In this document: positions 32,341 to 41,464 of the stretch, in pieces | How the letters are laid out: each line of letters begins with the position of its first letter | How positions within the stretch are numbered: the first letter of the stretch is position 1 | Source of the DNA: Bacteroidota bacterium | Lineage (GTDB): Bacteria > Bacteroidota > Bacteroidia > Chitinophagales > Chitinophagaceae | Direction of reading: 5' to 3' | Length of the DNA stretch: 64,000 bases | NCBI GenBank assembly: GCA_947453145.1 | Contig: CANGFA010000001.1 | Coordinates: 62,001-126,000, forward strand | Made by a program: the position numbers and the translations under genes | Notes under the pieces: model-generated | What the model saw: the letters and a program-made list of their open reading frames with translations, nothing else | Told to the model about the DNA's origin: nothing | The model's database searches: none

Positions 32341-34542
32341 ATGTTAAAATATATAGGGATACTGTTTTGTTGTCTAAGCGTTCATCTTGTTAATGCACAA
32401 AGTATAAGTGGTAAAATATCAGATAAAGAAAATGGCAAAGCATTGCAAGGAGTTTCCATTCATATTGCAAGCACCAACAAAGGGGTTGCAAGTAATGAAA
32501 CAGGTGAATATAGTTTGACCAATATTGCGGAAGGAAAATTACATTTAATAATTACCTATACCGGTTACGGTACAATTGATACCACTATAAATATCGTTGG
32601 GAAAAGGAATCAAAATTTTGATTGGTCCATGGAAGCCGAGAAAAGTGAGTTAGAAGAAGTGATTATCGTATCCTCCTCTAGAACCAATTCCAGGATTGAG
32701 GATCTTCCCACAAAAGTGGAGGTATTGGGTTCCGAAGAAGTAAAAGAAGAAAACGGCATTAAGCCTGGAAACATTGCAAGCTTATTAGGAGATATAGCAG
32801 GTATACAAATTCAGCAGACCAGTGCGGCTACCGGAAATGCAGACATGCGCATACAGGGTTTACAAGGTAAGTATACACAAATTTTAAGAGACGGAATGCC
32901 CTTATTTGGAGGATACGCGGGTAGTTTTAGTATTTTACAAATACCCCCTTTGGACTTACAACAAATAGAATTGGTAAAAGGAGCAAGCTCCACTTTATAT
33001 GGTGGAGGTGCCATTGCGGGTATGTTAAATCTTATTTCAAAAAAACCAAAATTAGGGAAGCCGGAAAAAAGTTTAACGCTCAATTATTCCAATTTAAACG
33101 AAGCCAATGCAAATACCTTTTTCTCTGGCCGAAATAAAGAATTGGGTTATACATTATACGCAGGGACTACACAACAAAAAGAAATGGACATAGATGGAGA
33201 TGGTTTTTCGGATGTACCTAGCGCAAAAAACGTTTTTGTGCATCCTCGTTTTTTCATTTATGGAAAAGACAACTCCACTTTAACGTTAGGCTATACATTT
33301 AATTATGAAGATCGAAATGGCGGGGATATGTCAGTTTTAAAAGGATTAAAAAGTTCAACACATCAATACTTTGATCAAAACAAAACAACTAGGAATACAG
33401 CCGATGCGGTTTGGGAAAAGAAATACGAGGATGGGGGCATGTTAACAGCTAAGGCAAATTATAGCATCATGGATAGAGACATTATCACCAATACTTTTGG
33501 CATGGGTGGTAAACAATCTAGTTGGTATAGTGAATTAGCCTACTCTAAAAAAATGGATGCGCACACCTTAGTAATGGGGGTGAATTTTAATGGAGAGGCC
33601 TTTACAAAAAAAACACCCGATAGCAGTTTCTTACCCAATACGGCATTTAACACCTTGGGTGCATTTATTCAAGACGATTGGAAAATGAACAACACTTTTA
33701 CTTTACAATCTGGTTTAAGGATAGATCAAAACAATGATTACGGAACTTTTGTCTTACCGCGTTTATCTTTAATGTATAAAGTAAGTCCTAAAGTAACCAT
33801 GCGCATTGGTGGAGGCGAAGGGTACAAAACACCAAGTTTGTTTAGTTCAGAATTAGATGAAAGAGACATTCCTAATATCTTAGGATTTGGACAAAATATT
33901 AAATCCGAAAAATCGGTAGGTGCGAATTATGATATTAATTATAAAACTAAAATAGATGAATGGGAATTAACCCTAAATCAAACTTTCTTTTATAATCAAA
34001 TAGACAATCCGATTACCTATCAACTAGCACCTATTTATACTACTGCTAATTTTATAGCGCTTAAGCACCCATTGTATGTTTTTGCAAACGAAGCAAAAGC
34101 ACTAGAATCAAAAGGGATGGAATCTTATGTGCAAGCTATGCATGGCCCATTGGAACTATACGCAGGTTATGTGTATACCGATGCGAAAAGAAATTACAAT
34201 TCAAGTAACCCCAATTTACCACTCATTGCAAAACATAAATTTGCTACGGTATTGGCTTATGAATTTAGTAAGGAGTTTCGTGCAGGCATCGAAGCATCTT
34301 ATACAGGAAAACAATATTTAGACAATGGTAATTCCACAAAGCCTTATACGATGGCTGCGGTGATGTTAAGATATAATATAGGAAAAGCAAGTTTTGTATT
34401 AAACTGTGAAAACCTTTTTGATGAACGTCAAAATAAAAATGGATCTATTGTAAGTCCTCCATTTACGAATCCTAGTTTCCCAGAAATTTGGGCCCCCTTG
34501 GATGGAAGGGTGATAAATTTATCTATGCACCTTAAGTGGTAA
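32341..34542 (+). CDS. TonB-dependent outer-membrane receptor with N-terminal CarboxypepD_reg domain
   Basis: 733 residues: signal peptide (1-19), a carboxypeptidase-regulatory-like domain (about 20-100, SGKISDKENGKALQGVSIHI), a plug domain (about 110-235, SRIEDLPTKVEVLG, LYGGGAIAGMLNLISKKP) and a 22-strand barrel to the C-terminal KW. Size and plug motif resemble siderophore, vitamin B12 or metal receptors more than SusC. There is no SusD partner. It shares an apparent transcript with the YncE-like gene before it and the aminotransferase gene after it (62-base gap). Confidence 0.9.
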   Translation: MLKYIGILFCCLSVHLVNAQSISGKISDKENGKALQGVSIHIASTNKGVASNETGEYSLTNIAEGKLHLIITYTGYGTIDTTINIVGKRNQNFDWSMEAEKSELEEVIIVSSSRTNSRIEDLPTKVEVLGSEEVKEENGIKPGNIASLLGDIAGIQIQQTSAATGNADMRIQGLQGKYTQILRDGMPLFGGYAGSFSILQIPPLDLQQIELVKGASSTLYGGGAIAGMLNLISKKPKLGKPEKSLTLNYSNLNEANANTFFSGRNKELGYTLYAGTTQQKEMDIDGDGFSDVPSAKNVFVHPRFFIYGKDNSTLTLGYTFNYEDRNGGDMSVLKGLKSSTHQYFDQNKTTRNTADAVWEKKYEDGGMLTAKANYSIMDRDIITNTFGMGGKQSSWYSELAYSKKMDAHTLVMGVNFNGEAFTKKTPDSSFLPNTAFNTLGAFIQDDWKMNNTFTLQSGLRIDQNNDYGTFVLPRLSLMYKVSPKVTMRIGGGEGYKTPSLFSSELDERDIPNILGFGQNIKSEKSVGANYDINYKTKIDEWELTLNQTFFYNQIDNPITYQLAPIYTTANFIALKHPLYVFANEAKALESKGMESYVQAMHGPLELYAGYVYTDAKRNYNSSNPNLPLIAKHKFATVLAYEFSKEFRAGIEASYTGKQYLDNGNSTKPYTMAAVMLRYNIGKASFVLNCENLFDERQNKNGSIVSPPFTNPSFPEIWAPLDGRVINLSMHLKW

Positions 34543-34604
34543 TGTAAAAACGGCTTTTTTAAATAGGTGATTATAGTTAACTTAGTTATACTAATAATTA
34601 CCCT

Positions 34605-35900
34605 ATGGCAAATAGACGCAACTTTGTAAAACAAATAGGTTTAATGGCTGGTGCCTTCTCGGCAAACAGCTTATTTAATCAGGCACATGCTGCCGAGTTT
34701 GAACATATTAATTTATTAAAGCAAGATGTGAGCGCGAAGGATCTTGCCATGGATGAGGATTATTGGAGTATTATTCAACAAAGCTATACAACCAGTCCTT
34801 CACTTATTAATTTAAACAATGGAGGAGTTAGTCCAAGTCCACGCATTGTGCAAGAGGCGGTAGAACGATTTAATAAAATGACCAATGAAGGCCCCTCATA
34901 TTATATGTGGCGTATTTTGGATCAAGGACGTGAACCCTTAAGATATAAATTAGCACAATTAGCCGGTGCAGATCCTGAAGAAATTGCTGTAAATAGAAAT
35001 GCAACCGAAGCGTTGAATACCGTTATTTTTGGACTCAATTTAAAAGCAGGGGACGAGGTTATAGGAACAAAGCAGGATTATCCAAATATGATTAATGCCT
35101 GGAGACAAAGAGCACAAAGAGAAGGTATTGTATACAATCAAATAAGTTTCAAATTTCCTATTGAAAACGATGAAGAAATTGTAGCTGGCTTTGAAAATGC
35201 CATTACACCCAAAACAAAAATCATTCATATCACGCATATCATTAACTGGATTGGACAAATTTTGCCAGTTAAAAAAATTACAGATATGGCCAAGAAGCAT
35301 GGTATTGAAACCATTGTAGACGGCGCACATAGCTTTGGATTGTTAGATTATAAAATTCCAGACTTGGGTTGTGATTATTTTGGAACCTCATTACATAAAT
35401 TTTTATCTGCCCCCATTGGCAGTGGCATGTTATGGATTAAAAAAGAAAAAATTGAAAAAATTTGGCCTTTGGTTTGTAATGACAAACCCAACGGGACCGA
35501 TATAAGAAAGTTTGAAACACTTGGTACACGTAGTTTTCCCATTGAACAAGGCATTGGCGAAGCTGTAAATTTTCAAAATGGGATAGGAAGCAAAAGAAAA
35601 GAAGAGCGTATACGTTATTTAAAAAATTACTGGGCAAGTCGCGTACAAACTATTCCAAAAGTAAAAATTCATACTTCATTTAAAGATCAATATGCTTGTG
35701 CTATTTGCGGTGTTACCGTGGATGGTATGACACCGGGGGAATTAGATAGTGCACTTTTTGGAAATTATAAAATTCATACCGTTGGAATTGTATGGGAGAA
35801 TATTAGTTGCGTGCGTATCACGCCGCATGTATATACCCGTATACAAGATTTAGATAAATTAGTTATGGCTATTGATACCATTGCTAAAAAAGGAAAGTAG
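34605..35900 (+). CDS. Tat-exported class V PLP aminotransferase-like protein
   Basis: 431 residues. NRRNFVKQIGLMAG is a twin-arginine signal, consistent with export of a folded cofactor enzyme. PLP-enzyme residues: DGAHSFG (Asp239, His242, ring contacts) and the Schiff-base Lys265 in TSLHKFLSAP. Overall it resembles isopenicillin-N-epimerase-like and cysteine-desulfurase-like class V proteins. Racemase, epimerase or desulfurase/lyase activity would all be possible; the reaction is not known. Third gene in the YncE-TonB receptor run. Confidence 0.87.
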   Translation: MANRRNFVKQIGLMAGAFSANSLFNQAHAAEFEHINLLKQDVSAKDLAMDEDYWSIIQQSYTTSPSLINLNNGGVSPSPRIVQEAVERFNKMTNEGPSYYMWRILDQGREPLRYKLAQLAGADPEEIAVNRNATEALNTVIFGLNLKAGDEVIGTKQDYPNMINAWRQRAQREGIVYNQISFKFPIENDEEIVAGFENAITPKTKIIHITHIINWIGQILPVKKITDMAKKHGIETIVDGAHSFGLLDYKIPDLGCDYFGTSLHKFLSAPIGSGMLWIKKEKIEKIWPLVCNDKPNGTDIRKFETLGTRSFPIEQGIGEAVNFQNGIGSKRKEERIRYLKNYWASRVQTIPKVKIHTSFKDQYACAICGVTVDGMTPGELDSALFGNYKIHTVGIVWENISCVRITPHVYTRIQDLDKLVMAIDTIAKKGK

Positions 35901-35953
35901 CGTATTTTGTATTTACTAGATGCACTTTCGGAAAATACCCATTTAGATAACCC

Positions 35954-35961
35954 TACATTTG
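35954..35961 (+). promoter_or_regulatory. Candidate -7 promoter box (TACATTTG)
   Basis: Exact TAnnTTTG, 15 bases before ATG 35977. No TTTG -33 match at normal spacing. Its position argues for translation from 35977 rather than from the TTG or ATG that overlap or abut it. Confidence 0.4.
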
Positions 35962-35976
35962 AAAATGAACATTTCA

Positions 35977-36546
35977 ATGAAGGATTATTTTTTGGGTAAG
36001 CAATTATATACATACTTTTTAATAGCCCTTACCTACAGCCCTATTTCAGGTTTTAGTCAGCTTCCTTTGGGAGTTTACTTAACATCAAAGGATCCCTATA
36101 CCGTTAATAGCAATGGGGGGACTTTACGCATTAACCAATTGCTATTGGACTGGGAAATCTCAGATTTAAGCACTACCCTTATTTATAAAAATAAGCAGGT
36201 ACTTATTTTATCAACTGGCTTTTTACAAAACGCTTATGATGCCAGTGCTCTTTATAATTCCATCGAAGTTTTTGGTGAACAAATTAAAGTTGGTCCAAAT
36301 CCATTTACAAATAGGCTACGTCTTTTTTGTAAACAAGACGGAATGGATATTTTGGACATACGGGTTTATGATAGTCATGGTATTTTGATAAGAAATACGA
36401 TAGGACCCTTTTCTGGTTTACAATTTGAACATACTATTCAGTTTCAAAAATTAACTACCCCTATTTGTTTTGTACAAATAAAATATACCGTAGCCAATAG
36501 GTATACCTACTATAAAACTTTTAAGCTTATTCAAAACTATTTATGA
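35977..36546 (+). CDS. Small secreted protein with T9SS type A C-terminal sorting domain
   Basis: 189 residues from ATG 35977 (MKDYFLGKQL); ATG 35965 and TTG 35959 are in frame. Signal peptide (cut after GFSQ) is followed by a short beta domain with SNGGTLRINQLLLDWEISD and LSTGFLQ, similar to the small GG...W.IGE...GF.Q modules that precede sorting domains in Bacteroidota. The last about 95 residues match the type A sorting signal: VGPNPFTNRLRLF, ILDIRVYDSHGILIRN, and a lysine-rich end. It is expected to reach the cell surface through the type IX system. Its stop overlaps the start of the next gene (ATGA), so the two are translationally coupled. Confidence 0.78.
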   Translation: MKDYFLGKQLYTYFLIALTYSPISGFSQLPLGVYLTSKDPYTVNSNGGTLRINQLLLDWEISDLSTTLIYKNKQVLILSTGFLQNAYDASALYNSIEVFGEQIKVGPNPFTNRLRLFCKQDGMDILDIRVYDSHGILIRNTIGPFSGLQFEHTIQFQKLTTPICFVQIKYTVANRYTYYKTFKLIQNYL

Positions 36547-37850
36547 AAATATTACTTACCGTCTTATTTATTTTTGTTCTTTCAAATATCCTTATAGCTC
36601 AAAATAAAAAGGGTATCCATTTTCAAGGTATCGCCCGTTCTGAAACAGGAATGATTCTAGCCAATAAACAAATTGCTTTAAGGATATCAATCTTAAATGA
36701 CACCCTACCTAACCATATAGCTTACCAAGAAATTAAATCGGTTACCACAAATGTACTTGGTTTATTTTTTACTGATATTGGCCTTGATGAAGTGGGGAAA
36801 ATAATAACAATTGGTTCATTTGATCAAATTAAATGGGAGGAGGATGGTAAATATATACAAGTGGAAGTGGATCCCAATAATAGTTTACACTTTTTGCAGG
36901 CAGGATTGCAACAAATAAATTATGTACCCTATTCGATTTATTCAGATCAAGCAAAATTTGCAGATCAGTCAAAAACAATTAGTTCAATTTTACCAGTAGA
37001 ACTAGGGGGTACAGGCGTTACCAGCAAGTTGGAAATATTAAAAACACTTGGATTAGAAAAAATAAATAATACACCCGATAGTATAAAGCCTGTAAGTGTA
37101 GTTGTTGGTATTGCCTTAAATGAAAAATTAAAAAAAGTGGATACGCTTTCTTTGAGTAATAGAATTAATTTAAAACTCAATGCAATAGATACCCTTAAAT
37201 TATCTAATAGAATAAATTTAAAATTAAATGTAGTAGATACAAACAGCTTATCTAATAGAATCAGCATAAAACTCAATAGCAGCGATACCATGGGACTATT
37301 CAATCGTATCAATAGCAAGTTAAATAGTTCGGATACATCTAGCTTATCTAATAGAATAAATATGCTAAGCAATGTTCAGCCTAAAATTGATTATGGTTTT
37401 TTTTATGACACTGCCAAGCAAACTGCATTGCTATCTACCGCGACAGCAGTTAAATTTAATTTTCAGCAAATCAGCAATAAAATAAATGTTTCTAATAATA
37501 GTGCGAACAATCCAACAAGAATAAATTTTGTTGAATCAGGCATATACCAAATTAATTATAGTATACAATTTATAAAATCCGATGCAGGAACCGATGAAGT
37601 AAATATTTGGTTTAGAAAAACCAATGCCGCCATTGGAAATACAAATACGACATATACCATCCAAGGTTTAGGAGTAAAAAACAATATTACAAACAGTTAT
37701 TTATTAGAACTTTCCGCTAATGATTATATAGAACTATTTTTTAGTGTTAAAAATATAAGCACCTCATTACAAGGTACCGTTTCCACTACGCTTACGCCTT
37801 CAAGACCTGCTACACCAGCAGCTTCTATAAGTATTCATGCTGTCAATTAA
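36543..37850 (+). CDS. Exported fibre-like protein with five 16-residue repeats, unknown function
   Basis: 435 residues: signal peptide (1-20), an N-terminal beta domain (about 23-140, GIHFQGIARSETGMILANKQ), a tail-fibre-type GGTG motif (LPVELGGTGVTSKLEILKTL, about 150-169), five tandem 16-residue repeats of the type DTLSLSNRINLKLNAI (200-279), and a C-terminal beta-rich domain (281-435) of the size and pattern of trimeric C1q-like or phage-fibre tip domains. The repeats predict a trimeric coiled shaft. No sorting domain is present in this protein; the upstream partner carries it. A surface adhesin is inferred. Confidence 0.7.
   Translation: MKILLTVLFIFVLSNILIAQNKKGIHFQGIARSETGMILANKQIALRISILNDTLPNHIAYQEIKSVTTNVLGLFFTDIGLDEVGKIITIGSFDQIKWEEDGKYIQVEVDPNNSLHFLQAGLQQINYVPYSIYSDQAKFADQSKTISSILPVELGGTGVTSKLEILKTLGLEKINNTPDSIKPVSVVVGIALNEKLKKVDTLSLSNRINLKLNAIDTLKLSNRINLKLNVVDTNSLSNRISIKLNSSDTMGLFNRINSKLNSSDTSSLSNRINMLSNVQPKIDYGFFYDTAKQTALLSTATAVKFNFQQISNKINVSNNSANNPTRINFVESGIYQINYSIQFIKSDAGTDEVNIWFRKTNAAIGNTNTTYTIQGLGVKNNITNSYLLELSANDYIELFFSVKNISTSLQGTVSTTLTPSRPATPAASISIHAVN
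37140..37379 (+). repeat. Five in-frame 48-bp repeats (16-residue units)
   Basis: Five units of 48 bases, aligned at Asp200, 216, 232, 248 and 264, each coding DT-x-x-LSNRI-x-x-KLN. They have diverged at the DNA level, so they are old rather than freshly duplicated. Confidence 0.85.
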
Positions 37851-37865
37851 TAAACCAAACACCCC

Positions 37866-39128
37866 TTATCCAAATGGCTGGTCAATGGATGTACTCTGTT
37901 TAGTAAAGAAATGTGGGCCGTCTTCACTTATATACAAACAGTCTTCTAATCGAATACCAAATTCACCTGGAATGGAAATAGTAGGTTCATTGCTAAAACA
38001 CATGCCAATTTGAATAGGCGTTTTATTCCCTTTTACAAAATTGGTCCACTCGTGCCCTTCCAATCCAATACCATGACCTGTTCTATGAGGAAGACCAGGT
38101 AATTTATAGTTGTGTCCAAATCCTGCATTTTCTATAACGGCTCTTGCAGCAGCATCCACCACTTCGCATGGGGCACCTATTTTTATCGCAGCAAATGCAG
38201 CGTCTTGTGCCTTTTTTTCTAAATTCCAAACTTCAATTTGTCTAGATGATGGTTTACCACAAACAATGGTTCTAGAAATATCTGATTCATACCCTTCACA
38301 GTTTGTGCCTCCGTCAATTAATACAATATCTCCTTCCTGTATAGTTTGTGGAACAATACTTCCATGAGGTAGGGCCGAATATTTTCCAACAATCACCATG
38401 GCACCACCCGAAAAACCTATAGATCTGAATGCTTTTGCAATATTGCCACTAAATTCTGATTGTGACATACCTGGCTTTAAAGTAGGGAAAGCAATTTTAT
38501 AAGCTTCGATGGTTGCATCATTCGCAATCTGTAAAAGTGCAATTTCTGCTTTTGATTTAATCATTCTACAGCCCGCTGTAATAGGGGTTGCGTCTACGAT
38601 TTCAAAGCCAGTAGCTAATTTTTGTACGCCGTTGGCTATAAAAAAACGTACTCTTTCTTCCATGCCTATTTTATGGTGTACAACACCTCTGTCTTTTACA
38701 GCATTAAGTATTAACGCATACGGACTTTCATGCTCCTCCCAACAACGCACTTCGGTACCAAATTCTTTTTTTATTAATTCGCGCGCGCGATCCTCTTCAA
38801 ATTTTGGACAGATATAAAGAATCTCTCCTTTAGCAGGAATAACTACCCCAAATGTTCTTTCGCTTTGGCCCCATCGCATACCTGTAAAGTAAAAACAGGA
38901 GGTGGTGCCTTCTAAAAAAATTGCGTCCATTTTATTTATGGCCATTAATTGCTGTGCTTTGGCAATTCTTGCTTTTCTTTCCTCCACAGTGATGGGAACA
39001 ATTTTGGGTTTAAAATCAGAACCTATCAAATTTGTGGGGGAGGGTTGTGACATTAATTTATTACCAAATGGAATGCTTACGGCGCTTAAACTAGCTAACC
39101 CTAAAAATTTTCGACGGTTATATGACAT
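37866..39128 (-). CDS. Tat-exported M24-family aminopeptidase (Xaa-Pro-like)
   Basis: 420 residues from ATG 39128 (MSYNRRKFLGLASL), a twin-arginine signal; the longer frame to 39194 would put 22 residues before it. The pita-bread metal ligands are clear: IDGGTNCEGYESD (two Asp), HRTGHGIGLEGHE (His), FSNEPT (Glu) and GIRLED (Glu). An N-terminal creatinase-like domain (about 60-175) precedes it. A metal-loaded, folded enzyme fits Tat export. Releases N-terminal residues before proline in related proteins. Convergent with the fibre gene, 15 bases apart. Confidence 0.9.
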   Translation of the reverse strand: MSYNRRKFLGLASLSAVSIPFGNKLMSQPSPTNLIGSDFKPKIVPITVEERKARIAKAQQLMAINKMDAIFLEGTTSCFYFTGMRWGQSERTFGVVIPAKGEILYICPKFEEDRARELIKKEFGTEVRCWEEHESPYALILNAVKDRGVVHHKIGMEERVRFFIANGVQKLATGFEIVDATPITAGCRMIKSKAEIALLQIANDATIEAYKIAFPTLKPGMSQSEFSGNIAKAFRSIGFSGGAMVIVGKYSALPHGSIVPQTIQEGDIVLIDGGTNCEGYESDISRTIVCGKPSSRQIEVWNLEKKAQDAAFAAIKIGAPCEVVDAAARAVIENAGFGHNYKLPGLPHRTGHGIGLEGHEWTNFVKGNKTPIQIGMCFSNEPTISIPGEFGIRLEDCLYISEDGPHFFTKQSTSIDQPFG

Positions 39129-39239
39129 ATAGTATGTTTTACCATTTAAAGATATTACTAATTTAATTACACATAAAACTTTAAATTTAAGCATTCAAAA
39201 TTCACAAGGATTTATCTTACATACTAAATAACTATTGCT

Positions 39240-41459
39240 TTGAAATTATTACCACTAACATTTCTTTTAACATTTTTGGGGTTGAGTTCTCTTTTAAGTG
39301 CACAAAAAAAGAATGCACATATCCAATACCATATCCATCAAGCCTCTGATAGTATAATAATGGACGGAAAAATGACCGAAGAAAGTTGGAAAAATGCACA
39401 GGTTGCTTCCAAATTTGGAATGGTTTTGCCTATGGATACCAGTGTAGCTAATTTAAATACAGAAGTTAGAATGACCTACGACAAAAAGAATATTTACATC
39501 ATTGCGACTTGCTTTAAACCCGCATTAGGAAAGGATATGGTAGAATCTTTAAAAAGAGATTGGAACTTTGGCAAGAATGATAATTTTATTTTATTCATGG
39601 ATACCTATGGCGATTTGACCAACGGTTTTGCTTTTGGAAGTAACGCAGTGGGTGCTCAATGGGATGGTACCATGTTTGATGGCGGAAGTGTGGATTTAAA
39701 CTGGGATAATGTTTGGACTAGTGCGGTTTACAATGACAGTTCAAAATATGTTTGGGAAGCTGCCATTCCATTCACTTCAATTAGATATAAAAATGGAGTA
39801 AAAGAATGGGGTATTAATTTTAGTAGGAACGATTTAAAAACAACCGAAAAATCAAGTTGGGCACCTATGCCAAGAAATTTTCCTACGGCTTCCTTATCCT
39901 ATACGGGAAATTTAGTGTGGGATAAAGAATTGCCTGCGCACGAAAATAATTTTTCATTAATTCCCTATTTTAAAACCAGTTATGGAAAGGATTTTGCAAA
40001 TGCAGATGGAAGTAAAATTGCTACCGCTGCTAGTTATGGAAGAGAAATAGGAATGGATGCAAAAATAAGTTTATCCTCTTCCTTAAATTTAGATTTAACA
40101 GTAAATCCGGATTTTTCTCAGGTGGAAGTAGACAGACAAGTAACGAATCTTAGCAGATTTGAATTATTTTTTCCCGAAAAAAGACAATTCTTTTTAGAGA
40201 ATGCCGACTTATTTTCAAACTTAGGATTTGCCAATGTACGCCCCTTTTTCTCCAGACGGATTGGTTTAAATACCCATATTGACTTTGGCGCTAGAATGAG
40301 TGGACGCTTAGATAAAAATTGGAGAATTGGTGTGATGGATATGAAAACAGCCGAAAACACGAGTGATAATACCTTAGCTCAAAATTTTGCAGTATTTGCA
40401 ATACAAAGAAAAATATTTAAAAAATCTAGTATTGAATTATTTTACATTGATAAAGTAGGACTCAATTATAAAGCTCCATTAGCGTCTAACCCAAATTGTA
40501 ATTGTGTATATCAGGATCCCGGTACACCCTATAATAAAAATATAGGTTTTGAATATTTAATTGCCCCTTCTAATAATTTATGGTCCGGTAAAACTATTTT
40601 TATTAAATCTTTTTCGCCTAATAAATCGGGTGATGATTTTTTAAACGCGGGCAATTTACAATACAGCAATAGAAAATGGATTTTTTCTTGGCAACACGAA
40701 ATAGTGGGTAACAATTTTAACGCGGAAGTAGGCTATGTTCCAAGAAATAATTACATAAAAATAGCCCCTTCTATTACGCGTTTATTTTTCCCTAAAAGTG
40801 GACCCATATTAAGTCATGGCCCTCAAATAATGGGTACCTATTATTATAATATGGACTTAGGGAGTACCGACAACACAAAGCTATTTACCTATTTAATAAC
40901 ATATAGAGATAAAAGTACTCTTGCCGGTGTACTACAAAATGACTTTGTGGAATTACTTGCCCCCTTTGATCCTACTCGCTTGGGAAAACAAACTCTAGCT
41001 GCACATACAAAGCATAGCTGGAACACAATGGGCTTTGATTGGATCTCCGCACCACAACATCAAGCCACATTTGCTTTATCGGCAAGAACAGGTGGATATT
41101 ATGCGAATGGCAATTTATTGAGTATTACCGGAGATATAGGTTACCGTTTGCAGCCCTTTGTAAATTTTGATTTTGCAGTCACCTATAATAAAATAGACCT
41201 ACCTCAACCCTGGGGCAATAATCACTTTTTATTATTGGGTCCAAAAGTGGATATTACCATGACCCATAAAATATTTTTTACGGCATTTTATCAATATAAC
41301 GAGCAAACAAAAAACATTAACTTTAATACAAGATTGCAATGGAGATACAAACCCGTTTCTGATTTATTTATTGTCTATACAGATAATTATTATATTGGAC
41401 CTGTATTTATAAAAAACAGGGCAGTGGTATTAAAATTTACTTATTGGTGGAATAAATAA
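39240..41459 (+). CDS. DUF5916 family protein with CBM9-like N-terminal domain, TTG start
   Basis: 739 residues. The start is TTG at 39240: an in-frame stop lies at 39225 and no ATG occurs before the signal peptide MKLLPLTFLLTFLGLSSLLS. Residues 30-220 resemble a family 9 carbohydrate-binding or DOMON-like domain (DGKMTEESWKNAQVASKFGM); the rest is a strand-rich region with NPDFSQVEVDRQVTNLSRFE and FFPEKRQFFLENADLF, the DUF5916 signature, ending in an outer-membrane-like barrel (KFTYWWNK). Function unknown; probably an outer-membrane barrel linked to carbohydrate or peptide handling. Five bases before the serine hydrolase gene. Confidence 0.83.
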   Translation: MKLLPLTFLLTFLGLSSLLSAQKKNAHIQYHIHQASDSIIMDGKMTEESWKNAQVASKFGMVLPMDTSVANLNTEVRMTYDKKNIYIIATCFKPALGKDMVESLKRDWNFGKNDNFILFMDTYGDLTNGFAFGSNAVGAQWDGTMFDGGSVDLNWDNVWTSAVYNDSSKYVWEAAIPFTSIRYKNGVKEWGINFSRNDLKTTEKSSWAPMPRNFPTASLSYTGNLVWDKELPAHENNFSLIPYFKTSYGKDFANADGSKIATAASYGREIGMDAKISLSSSLNLDLTVNPDFSQVEVDRQVTNLSRFELFFPEKRQFFLENADLFSNLGFANVRPFFSRRIGLNTHIDFGARMSGRLDKNWRIGVMDMKTAENTSDNTLAQNFAVFAIQRKIFKKSSIELFYIDKVGLNYKAPLASNPNCNCVYQDPGTPYNKNIGFEYLIAPSNNLWSGKTIFIKSFSPNKSGDDFLNAGNLQYSNRKWIFSWQHEIVGNNFNAEVGYVPRNNYIKIAPSITRLFFPKSGPILSHGPQIMGTYYYNMDLGSTDNTKLFTYLITYRDKSTLAGVLQNDFVELLAPFDPTRLGKQTLAAHTKHSWNTMGFDWISAPQHQATFALSARTGGYYANGNLLSITGDIGYRLQPFVNFDFAVTYNKIDLPQPWGNNHFLLLGPKVDITMTHKIFFTAFYQYNEQTKNINFNTRLQWRYKPVSDLFIVYTDNYYIGPVFIKNRAVVLKFTYWWNK

Positions 41460-41464
41460 CCATT

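Noticed and set aside
32341-34542. SusC/SusD-type polysaccharide utilisation locus
   Set aside because: No SusD-like lipoprotein gene adjoins this receptor or the one at 60486, and both receptors lack SusC hallmarks.
36965-37372. Minus-strand 135-residue reading frame
   Set aside because: It is a shadow of the repeats on the opposite strand, without a start context or recognisable domain.
37140-37379. CRISPR-like repeat array
   Set aside because: Repeats are 48 bases, in frame, without unique spacers, and encode a regular protein pattern.
36543-37850. Part of a prophage
   Set aside because: The GGTG tail-fibre motif suggested phage, but no other phage gene, integrase or attachment site is near, and the protein has a bacterial signal peptide and a T9SS-sorted partner.
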